The notes beneath the pieces were generated by a model. That model was not told the origin of the DNA. It saw only the letters and a program-made list of their open reading frames with translations, and did not search any database. The translations under genes and the position numbers were made by a program. Below are positions 7,811 to 14,513 of a DNA stretch of 14,513 bases, piece after piece; the stretch's first letter is position 1, and the number at the start of each line of letters is the position of its first letter. Source of the stretch: Pseudomonadota bacterium (lineage in GTDB: Bacteria > Pseudomonadota > Alphaproteobacteria > Rhizobiales > Devosiaceae); the NCBI GenBank assembly GCA_023428425.1, contig JAEYYP010000042.1, positions 1-14,513 of the forward strand, given 5' to 3'.

Positions 7811-7918
7811 GGCGACTCGACTATTGCCCGCAAACCGGGCGGCAGGCACTCGTCTAGTGCCCGAATTCCGGAGTAACATCAATGTCGTTACGAAAGCCCC
7901 AAGCCCGGCCCGAGTCCC
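7811..7918. promoter_or_regulatory. Divergent control region between divK and DUF3572-dinB
   Basis: These 108 bp must hold promoters for both directions, but I see no strong -35/-10 pair. Visible elements are a hairpin GCCCG/CGGGC (7826-7840), an inverted repeat GGCACT/AGTGCC (7845-7861), and an imperfect 19-bp palindrome with GTAAC and GTTAC arms (7873-7891). Two GANTC sites, GACTC at 7814-7818 and GAGTC at 7912-7916, lie near the two start codons. GANTC is the CcrM methylation target, and GcrA reads its methylation state at many alphaproteobacterial promoters. No GTTC-N7-GTTC (alphaproteobacterial LexA) box is present. Confidence 0.5.
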
Positions 7919-8191
7919 TTGCCCAAAACCGTTGAACTCACTCCCGCGGCGCTCGGCGCCATGTGCCTCGGCTACCTCGCCGAGAACCCGGCCCAGCTCG
8001 CCGAGTTCATGGGCGTCACCGGCTACTCGCCGAACGCCCTGCGCAAGGTGGCCGGCACGCCCGAACTCGATTCCGGCCTCATCGATTATTTCGCCCAGAA
8101 CGAGCCGCTGCTGCTCGCGCTGTGCGCCAATAACGGCTTCCGCCCCGACGATTTCATGCGCGTCTGGGCCAGGCTGAACCCCTCGGGCTGA
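7919..8191 (+). CDS. DUF3572 family protein
   Basis: A 90-residue, mostly helical protein of the DUF3572 family, which has no known function and is characteristic of alphaproteobacteria. No signal peptide, membrane segment or catalytic motif is visible. Recognisable stretches are ALCxxNGF near 68-75 and DDFMRVWARL near 77-86. The only possible start that gives full length is TTG at 7919, because an in-frame TAA lies at 7874-7876 and no ATG or GTG occurs between; the next Met is at codon 15. Its stop is one base before the dinB ATG, so the two are surely co-expressed. A link to DNA repair is inference from position only. Confidence 0.88.
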   Translation: MPKTVELTPAALGAMCLGYLAENPAQLAEFMGVTGYSPNALRKVAGTPELDSGLIDYFAQNEPLLLALCANNGFRPDDFMRVWARLNPSG

Positions 8192-8192
8192 G

Positions 8193-9524
8193 ATGCTCAG
8201 CCTCTGCCGCGATTGCCTCGAGACCACGCGCAGCACAGAGCGCCCGCAGCGCTGTCGCTATTGCGGCTCGCCCCGGCTGATCGCGCACGAGGAACTGGGC
8301 AGCCTCTCGGTCGCCCATGTCGATTGCGACGCCTTCTACGCCTCGGTGGAGAAGCGCGACGATCCGAGCCTCGTCGACAAGCCCCTGATCATCGGCGGCG
8401 GCGTACGCGGCGTGGTATCCACCTGCTGCTACATCGCCCGTCAGTATGGCGTCCGCTCGGCCATGCCGATGTTCAAGGCCCGCGAACTCTGCCCCAACGC
8501 CGTCATCATCCCGCCCGACATGGCGAAATATGTCGGCGTGAGCCGGCAGATCCGCGCCCTCATGGACGAGCTGACCCCGCTGGTGGAACCCCTCTCCATC
8601 GACGAGGCCTTCATGGACCTGTCGGGCACCGAGACGCTGCACCGCGCCCTGCCCGCCGTCACCCTGGCCCGCTTCGCGCGCCGCGTCGAAACCGAGATCG
8701 GCGTCACCATTTCGGTCGGCCTCAGCCACAACAAGTTCCTCGCCAAGATCGCCTCCGACCTCGACAAGCCGCGCGGCTTTGCCGTCATCGGCAAGGCCGA
8801 GACCGTCGAGTTCCTCGCCCGCCACCCGGTCAGCCTCATCTACGGCGTCGGCAAGGTGTTCACCGAGACGCTCCGCCGCGATGGCTACGAGACCATCGCG
8901 CAGTTGCAGCAGGCCGATCCCACCGACCTCATGCGCCGCTACGGCGATTCCGGCGCTCGCCTCGCGCGCCTTGCCCGCGGCGAAGACTCGCGCACCGTAT
9001 CCGTCGACAACGAGATGAAGAGCATCTCGGCGGAGAACACCTTCAACACGGACCTGCGCACCTTCGAGGAGCTCTCCACCGAGTTGCTCGCCCTCTGCGA
9101 ACGCCTGTCCGAGCGGCTCAAGGCCAAGGGCGTCGTCGGTGACACCGTGACGCTCAAGCTCAAGTCTGCCGGATTTCGCTTGCGCACCCGCGCCCGGCAC
9201 CTGATGATCCCCACGCAACTTGCCAACGTGCTCTACGAATCCGGCCAGCAGCTGCTCGCCCGCGAACTCGATGGAACAGCCTTCCGGCTCATCGGCATCG
9301 GGGTCTCCGGCATGTCGGCGGCGGACGGAAACGATCCGGTCGACCTGATCGAGCCGGGGATCGCGCGCCGCAACGCCGCCGAACGGGCGATGGATGTGGT
9401 GCGGGGGAAGTTCGGCAAGGACGCGGTGATCCGCGGCAAGCTTTACGAGCGGGTGAAGGCACGCGCCGCCCGCGAAACGGATAAACGAGACCAAGAGACT
9501 GATGATGACCAGCCCCATCGATAA
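8193..9524 (+). CDS. dinB: DNA polymerase IV (Y-family) with N-terminal four-Cys extension
   Basis: Error-prone translesion polymerase that extends across damaged template bases. The 443-residue product carries the catalytic motif VDCDAFYASVE (D44, D46, with Y49 at the steric-gate position) and SIDEA with D137/E138. The thumb (about 190-240) contains helix-hairpin-helix-like IYGVGKVFTETL, and the little-finger domain covers about 250-370. The first 35 residues are an extension absent from E. coli Pol IV with a zinc-knuckle pattern, C5-x2-C8 and C21-x2-C24. A standard QLxLF clamp-binding motif is not seen at the C-terminus. The gene starts one base after DUF3572 and overlaps the next gene by 23 bp. 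No LexA box is visible upstream of the unit. Confidence 0.96.
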   Translation: MLSLCRDCLETTRSTERPQRCRYCGSPRLIAHEELGSLSVAHVDCDAFYASVEKRDDPSLVDKPLIIGGGVRGVVSTCCYIARQYGVRSAMPMFKARELCPNAVIIPPDMAKYVGVSRQIRALMDELTPLVEPLSIDEAFMDLSGTETLHRALPAVTLARFARRVETEIGVTISVGLSHNKFLAKIASDLDKPRGFAVIGKAETVEFLARHPVSLIYGVGKVFTETLRRDGYETIAQLQQADPTDLMRRYGDSGARLARLARGEDSRTVSVDNEMKSISAENTFNTDLRTFEELSTELLALCERLSERLKAKGVVGDTVTLKLKSAGFRLRTRARHLMIPTQLANVLYESGQQLLARELDGTAFRLIGIGVSGMSAADGNDPVDLIEPGIARRNAAERAMDVVRGKFGKDAVIRGKLYERVKARAARETDKRDQETDDDQPHR

Positions 9525-9966
9525 GCTTCGCGAATACGGCTACGAGCTGCCGATGCCCAAGGCGCCGGTGGCGACCTATGTCCCGATCACCCGCACCGGC
9601 AACATCGTCTATGTGTCCGGCCAGATTTCCTCGGGCGAAGGCGGGGTCGTCACGGGCCTGCTCGGTGACACCATGAACGTCGTGCAGGGTGGCAACGCCG
9701 CCGAACTCGCGGCCGTCAACTTCCTCAGCCAGCTGGTGCACAGCGCCGGGCTCGACCTCGGCAAGGTCCGTGTGCTGAAGCTCACGGTCTTCGTCGCGTC
9801 GACCCCGGACTTCGCCGAGCACCACCTCGTCGCCAACGGCGCCTCCAACCTCATCGTCGGCGTCCTGGGCGACAAGGGCCGGCACGCGCGCTCCGCCATC
9901 GGCATGGCCGCCCTGCCGCTGGGCGCCGCGGTCGAGGTCGAGGGTATCGTCGAGGTCGAAGGCTGA
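9502..9966 (+). CDS. RidA/YjgF family protein
   Basis: A 154-residue member of the Rid (YjgF/YER057c/UK114) superfamily. RidA itself hydrolyses reactive enamine/imine intermediates from PLP enzymes; this subgroup, with the N-terminal stretch PIDKLREYGYELP, is less well characterised. The conserved signature is present: VYVSGQIS near 37-44, LTVFVAS near 94-100, and HARSAIGMAALPLGAAVEVEG at about 128-148. R130 is at the position of the substrate-binding Arg of RidA, and a Glu lies near 148. It forms a trimer in known relatives and is cytosolic. Two adjacent ATGs (9502 and 9505) are possible starts inside the end of dinB, pointing to translational coupling. True imine deaminase activity is not certain. 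Confidence 0.9.
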   Translation: MMTSPIDKLREYGYELPMPKAPVATYVPITRTGNIVYVSGQISSGEGGVVTGLLGDTMNVVQGGNAAELAAVNFLSQLVHSAGLDLGKVRVLKLTVFVASTPDFAEHHLVANGASNLIVGVLGDKGRHARSAIGMAALPLGAAVEVEGIVEVEG

Positions 9967-10033
9967 CGCGTCTCTGTCATCGGAGAGTGGTAGCGGCGGC
10001 GCCCTACCCTCCCCATATGACAAGCCGGAACCC

Positions 10034-10787
10034 ATGAGCGCAAAGCCCCTCTTCGACCGTCCGATCGCCCATCGCGGCCTACATGACCGCAGCAAGGGGA
10101 TCATCGAGAACTCCGCCTCGGCCTTCGAGGCGGCGTGCCGGCACGGCTTCACCATCGAGTGCGATGTGCAGCTCAGCCGCGACGGCATCCCGATGATCTT
10201 CCACGACGACGATCTCGACCGCCTCACCGGCGTCCGCGGTCCCGTCAGCGCGAAGACCATGGCCGAACTCGCCAGCTACAAGCTGCTCGACAGCACCGCC
10301 GGCGACACCCCGCAGCGCTTCTCGGAGTTCCTCAGCCAGGTCGATGGCCGCGTGCTGCTGCAGGTCGAGCTCAAGCAGCAGCCCGACCAGGCCACCACCG
10401 AGGTCCTCGCGCAGACCGTGCTCGATGCGCTTCAATACTATCGCGGCCCCGTCACCATCGAATCGTTCGATCCGCGCCTGCTCGTCGCGCTGCGCAGGCG
10501 CAAAGCCGCCTACCCGATCGGAATCGTCACCTATGGCTACGACGAGCCCGAGTGGGAAGCTGGCATGTCGGGCGGCACGAAGTTCATGCTGCGCCACCTC
10601 CTGCACTGGCCGCAGACGCGCTTCGACTTCATCTCCTGCCGCGACAATGCGCTCGACCTTCCGGCAGTGAAACTGTTCCGCTCGTTCGGCATTCCGGTCA
10701 CCACGTGGACCATCAAGTCCTCGGCCGCCGCGCTCGCCGTGATGGGCAAGGCCGACCAGATCGTTTTCGAGGGGTTCTTGCCACCAA

Positions 10788-10795
<8 letters not shown>
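10034..10795 (+). CDS. Glycerophosphodiester phosphodiesterase (cytosolic type)
   Basis: Hydrolyses glycerophosphodiesters to glycerol-3-phosphate and an alcohol, recycling phospholipid head-group products. The 253-residue product has the GDPD TIM-barrel signature: HRG at 13-15, E26 in ENS, E42 and D44 in IECDVQLS, and H57 in MIFHDDDLDRLTG. H13 and H57 are the expected catalytic pair, and E42/D44 the metal ligands. VELKQQ near 112 is the next conserved acidic strand. There is no signal peptide, so it resembles UgpQ rather than periplasmic GlpQ. The 67-bp gap after the RidA gene has no terminator. Its last 8 bases overlap the next gene. Confidence 0.93.
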
Positions 10796-11960
<1,165 letters not shown>

Positions 11961-12001
11961 ACGGTTGCGAACCATCTTCGCGTGTGCTCTCAGGAGCCCG
12001 C

Positions 12002-12031
12002 TGGACGCCGGCAGGGTCGGCACGGTATTTT
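12002..12031 (+). promoter_or_regulatory. Possible promoter of the glycosyltransferase gene
   Basis: In the 133-bp gap after the FemAB-like gene, TGGACG (12002-12007) and TATTTT (12026-12031) are separated by 18 bp and could be a weak sigma-70 promoter starting near 12038. The rest of the gap holds short inverted repeats (GCGAA/TTCGC at 11971-11985; GGCCC/GGGCC near 12034-12048) without a T-run. Confidence 0.3.
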
Positions 12032-12093
12032 CCGGCCCTACAGGGGCCACACTCTGAGTGGATGGCAAAGCCACCGGAGTTACGGGAGACGGC

Positions 12094-13422
12094 ATGAGCA
12101 AGCGCATCGCGATCGCGGCGATCGGCACGATGGGTGACGTCCAGCCATTCGTGGCTTTGGGGCGCGCGCTCACCAGGCGCGGCCATTCGGTCGTCATCGC
12201 GACGACCATCGATTTCGAGCAGTTCGTCACTTCGCACGGGCTCGAGTTCCGCACGCTGGGTACCGACATCCAGGCCTTCCTGCGGCAGAGCCAGTTCGAC
12301 ACGGTGATGCAGAAGAACTCGCTGCTCTACGCGCCAAAGCTGCTGCGCGACGGGCAGAAGATCCTCAAGGTCGCCACCCGCCACCTCTGGGCGGTGGCGC
12401 AGGATTGCGACGCCATCGTCTTCCACCAGACCACCAATTTCGCCGTCGACATCGCCGAGGCGCTCGACATCCCGTCGATCATGACGGCCTTCCAGCCGCT
12501 CAACCCCACCGGCGAGTTCCCCTATTTCGCCTACGAGGGCACCACGCCCGAGCCGCTGTTCAACCGCATCAGCCTCGATCCGCTGTTCAACCGGCTGAGC
12601 TACGTCATCCAGGCGGCGTACCAGAGCTACTACGATTTCCCGCGCGATCGCATGCGCGCCAAGCTGCTCGGCCTGCGCTCCCGCAAGCGCTCCGGCTTCT
12701 CCAAGAACGCGCGTGGCGAGCCCATCCCGGCGCTGCACGCCTACTCGCCCATCATCTCGCCGCGCCCCGGCGACTGGCCCGACTCGACCATCGTCACCGG
12801 CTTCTGGCGGCTCGACGACGACACCGGCTGGGAACCCGATGCGGCCTTCCGCAAGTTCCTCGACGCAGGCGAGGCGCCCATCTACCTCGGCTTCGGCTCC
12901 ATGCCGTGGGGTGCGCAGCGCAACACCGAGATCATCACCAAGGCGCTCAAGGCCTGGGGCGGGCGCGCCGTCGTCGGCAAGGGCTGGGGCGGCATCCGCG
13001 CCGAAGACCTGCCCGACACCGTCTACTCCATCGAAAAGGCGCCCCACACCAAGCTCTTCCCGCTCATGAAGGCACTGGTCCATCACGGCGGTGCCGGCAC
13101 CACCTATGCCGGGCTCTATGCCGGCAAGCCGACCTTCGTCGTGCCGCACTTCTTCGACCAGCCATACTGGGGCCGCCGGGTGTTCGAACTCGGCTGCGGT
13201 CCGCCGCCCGTCCGCCTCCGCAAGCTCACCCCGACCATCCTCGCCGCGGCGCTCGACGAGCTGTCCACCGACACCTCGTACCAGGTCGCCGCCGCCGAGC
13301 TCAGCGAGCGGCTGCACGCCGAGGACGGGACCAACCTTGCCGCCGACATCGTCGAGGAGACGATCGAGGGCTATCCCGGCAACTTCGAACACTCGGATCA
13401 ACTGATGGGAGCCGCCTCGTGA
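12094..13422 (+). CDS. GT1-family glycosyltransferase (sterol/lipid glucosyltransferase-like)
   Basis: A 442-residue GT-B fold glycosyltransferase resembling UGT80 sterol glucosyltransferases and YjiC/macrolide transferases. It probably moves a sugar from a nucleotide donor onto a lipophilic acceptor at the cytoplasmic face. Visible motifs are GTMGDVQPFVALG at 11-23 (N-terminal acceptor-side glycine loop), FGSMPW at 267-272, the donor-binding HHGGAGTT at 330-337, and DQPYWG at 355-360. No signal peptide or membrane helix is seen. I chose ATG 12094 over the upstream in-frame GTG at 12058 because CGGGAG at 12083-12088 is a good ribosome site and family homology begins with the KRIAI strand. The stop overlaps the HIT gene start (GTGA). 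The acceptor cannot be told from sequence. Confidence 0.92.
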   Translation: MSKRIAIAAIGTMGDVQPFVALGRALTRRGHSVVIATTIDFEQFVTSHGLEFRTLGTDIQAFLRQSQFDTVMQKNSLLYAPKLLRDGQKILKVATRHLWAVAQDCDAIVFHQTTNFAVDIAEALDIPSIMTAFQPLNPTGEFPYFAYEGTTPEPLFNRISLDPLFNRLSYVIQAAYQSYYDFPRDRMRAKLLGLRSRKRSGFSKNARGEPIPALHAYSPIISPRPGDWPDSTIVTGFWRLDDDTGWEPDAAFRKFLDAGEAPIYLGFGSMPWGAQRNTEIITKALKAWGGRAVVGKGWGGIRAEDLPDTVYSIEKAPHTKLFPLMKALVHHGGAGTTYAGLYAGKPTFVVPHFFDQPYWGRRVFELGCGPPPVRLRKLTPTILAAALDELSTDTSYQVAAAELSERLHAEDGTNLAADIVEETIEGYPGNFEHSDQLMGAAS

Positions 13423-13841
13423 CCGCCTACGACCCCGCCAACATCTTCGGCAAGATCATCCGCGGCGAGATCCCGGCGCACAAGGTCTACGAGGACGCCG
13501 ACGTCCTCGTCATGATGGATATCTTCCCCCAGTCGAAGGGCCATACCCTCGTCATTCCGAAGGCCGCGTCGCGTAACCTTTTCGATGCCGATCCCGCCGT
13601 CCTCGCCCGCGCCATCGCCCAGGTGCAGCGCGTCGCCAACGCCGTGCACAAGGCCATGCATGCCGATGGCATCCGTATCGCCCAGTTCAACGAGGCTCCG
13701 GCCGGCCAGTCGGTGTTCCACCTGCACTTCCACGTCATTCCCGCCTACGACGGCGTGGAACTCGGCCGCCACGGCCAGGGCAAGGCCGACGACGCCGAAC
13801 TCGCCGCCCAGGCAAAGGCGATCGCCGCCGCCCTCGCCTGA
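13419..13841 (+). CDS. HIT family (Hint-type) nucleotide hydrolase
   Basis: A 140-residue histidine-triad protein; relatives hydrolyse AMP-lysine, adenosine phosphoramidates or aminoacyl-AMP in the cytoplasm. The active-site triad is H101-L-H103-F-H105 followed by VIP, and N91 in QFNEAPAGQSVF contributes to phosphate binding. The N-terminus has the family signature IFGKIIRGEIPAHKVYEDAD; the Cys residues that bind zinc in some relatives (C-x-x-C) are Asn/Gly-type here. The GTG start at 13419 shares GTGA with the glycosyltransferase stop, so translation is coupled. An open frame continues far upstream in this phase, but it is only the shadow frame of the glycosyltransferase gene. The gene converges on the TetR gene with 6 bp between stops. 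Confidence 0.95.
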   Translation: MTAYDPANIFGKIIRGEIPAHKVYEDADVLVMMDIFPQSKGHTLVIPKAASRNLFDADPAVLARAIAQVQRVANAVHKAMHADGIRIAQFNEAPAGQSVFHLHFHVIPAYDGVELGRHGQGKADDAELAAQAKAIAAALA

Positions 13842-13847
13842 GGGCCA

Positions 13848-14495
13848 TTACCCCGCATTTCCACGCGCCGCGGCGACCTCGCGCTCGATGAGGTCGCCGA
13901 GCGTCTCGACCGCTAGGGCCTTCACCTCGCGAAAGGCCTCGCCCGAGTGATCTCGGGTCCAGAACACGGCCGAACTGCCCTCGATCACGGTGCCCAGCAG
14001 ATAGAGCGCGTTGCGCACCTTGGGTACCCCCGGCGCATGGGGAGGCAGTCCGACCGCCGCGACGAAGGCATCGACTGCGTTGTCGTAGAGGCGCGCCATT
14101 CCCTCGGCGATGCGAGGCATATGGACGGCCATCGACCACAACTGCAGGAACACCGGAGCCGTCGGGCTCTGCATCGCATCCTCCAGCAGCCACTCCACCA
14201 TGTCGCGTACCGGCGTCGTTCCGCCCTGCGCCCGCGCGACCATTTCGCGGAACTGCACCCGATAGCGCTCGATCAGACTTTCGAACACGGCCTCGATCAG
14301 CAGGTCGCGGCTGGCATAGTGATGCGTCAGGTTGCCCTGCAGGATGCCTGCCTCGTCCGCCACGGCACGCAGCGACAGCCCCGCGTAGCCTTCGTCAAGG
14401 ATATCGGGGTCGTCGCCACCATCCTCGCCGGCAAGGTCACCCTCACCTCGGAGACCCGCAACCCCGACTGGTGAGCCTTCCATCGGTTCGGGCAC
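13848..14495 (-). CDS. TetR/AcrR family transcriptional regulator, N-terminus doubtful
   Basis: A TetR-type repressor. In the 215-residue open frame, the DNA-binding helices are clear from about 33 to 66: LDEGYAGLSLRAVADEAG, then the recognition helix region NLTHHYASRDLLIEAV. The ligand-binding domain extends to the C-terminus (about 75-215). What is missing is the usual first helix, an Arg-rich amphipathic stretch of the RxRILxAA type just before LDEGY. Instead the frame gives a Gly/Asp-rich string with many T-ending codons, unlike genuine coding sequence here. Family similarity therefore stops near base 14400, and neither other minus frame supplies the helix. It may be a truncated, non-functional gene. 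The start at 14495 (or 14483) is nominal. Its target is unknown. Confidence 0.72.
   Translation of the reverse strand: MPEPMEGSPVGVAGLRGEGDLAGEDGGDDPDILDEGYAGLSLRAVADEAGILQGNLTHHYASRDLLIEAVFESLIERYRVQFREMVARAQGGTTPVRDMVEWLLEDAMQSPTAPVFLQLWSMAVHMPRIAEGMARLYDNAVDAFVAAVGLPPHAPGVPKVRNALYLLGTVIEGSSAVFWTRDHSGEAFREVKALAVETLGDLIEREVAAARGNAG
14400..14474 (+). pseudogene. Possible 3' remnant of an unidentified plus-strand gene
   Basis: The plus strand from about 14400 to the TGA at 14472-14474 reads 24 residues, DIGVVATILAGK... ending TSETRNPDW. Every third base except one T in the first codon is G or C, like the real genes in this window. To its left the same frame runs into the antisense of the TetR gene, so any parent gene has lost its 5' part. 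I do not recognise the peptide. One minus-strand frame shares the same GC bias, so the strand is not certain. Confidence 0.3.
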
Positions 14496-14513
14496 AGGTG
14501 GGTGGGCCCGGAC

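Noticed and set aside
7811..7918. SOS (LexA) control of the dinB unit
   Set aside because: No GTTC-N7-GTTC box is present in the intergenic region.
7811..8236. N-terminal extension of divK upstream of 7810
   Set aside because: The open frame continues antisense to DUF3572 and dinB, but DivK homologues start at the MPKTVMIVED Met and nothing upstream resembles a domain.
8154..9518. 454-residue open frame on the minus strand across dinB
   Set aside because: Antisense to the clearly recognised polymerase IV gene; no recognisable domain in its translation.
12405..13418. Long upstream extension of the HIT gene frame
   Set aside because: The extension is the shadow frame inside the glycosyltransferase gene, Arg/His/Pro-rich; HIT similarity starts at the GTG at 13419.

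Overview
The window is GC-rich, with codon third positions almost all G or C. It reads as chromosomal DNA of an alphaproteobacterium, most likely of the order Hyphomicrobiales (Rhizobiales); a Devosia-like lineage is my guess. The best evidence is the block rpmG / pleD-divK / DUF3572-dinB, a typical alphaproteobacterial order, together with a clear DivK and a clear PleD (REC-REC-GGDEF). These are core genes; I see no insertion sequence, phage gene, tRNA, rRNA or CRISPR array.

Layout. (1) Bases 1-5335, plus strand: topA (5' end outside the window), rnr and a small DUF983 membrane protein are tightly packed (12-bp gap, then an ATGA overlap) and look like one operon. (2) 5357-5692: rpmG (55 aa) with its own promoter, a hairpin leader and a strong terminator. 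(3) 5693-6021: not empty. On the minus strand it holds a compact RNA-like element with a 16-bp stem containing two G-U pairs, a second two-part hairpin, and an intrinsic terminator. It lies just beyond a separate pleD terminator and is the strongest candidate for something undescribed. (4) 6022-7810, minus strand: divK and pleD, the response-regulator and c-di-GMP pair of the polarity and cell-cycle network. (5) 7811-7918: divergent control region with small inverted repeats and two GANTC (CcrM-type) sites. (6) 7919-11960, plus strand: DUF3572, dinB (Pol IV with an N-terminal four-Cys extension), a RidA-family protein, a cytosolic-type glycerophosphodiesterase and a FemAB-like/GNAT protein, mostly overlapping or close, probably co-transcribed. 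(7) 12094-13841, plus strand: a GT1 sterol-glucosyltransferase-like enzyme coupled by a GTGA overlap to a HIT hydrolase. (8) 13848-14495, minus strand: a TetR-type regulator whose first helix is not recognisable. Its upstream sequence looks more like the 3' end of an unrelated plus-strand gene, suggesting a deletion junction or an assembly join near 14400.

Together the genes cover DNA topology, RNA decay, translation, cell-cycle signalling, translesion synthesis, metabolite repair and envelope or lipid metabolism. The points most worth checking are the minus-strand RNA, the rpmG leader hairpin, the divK/DUF3572 control region and the junction near 14400.
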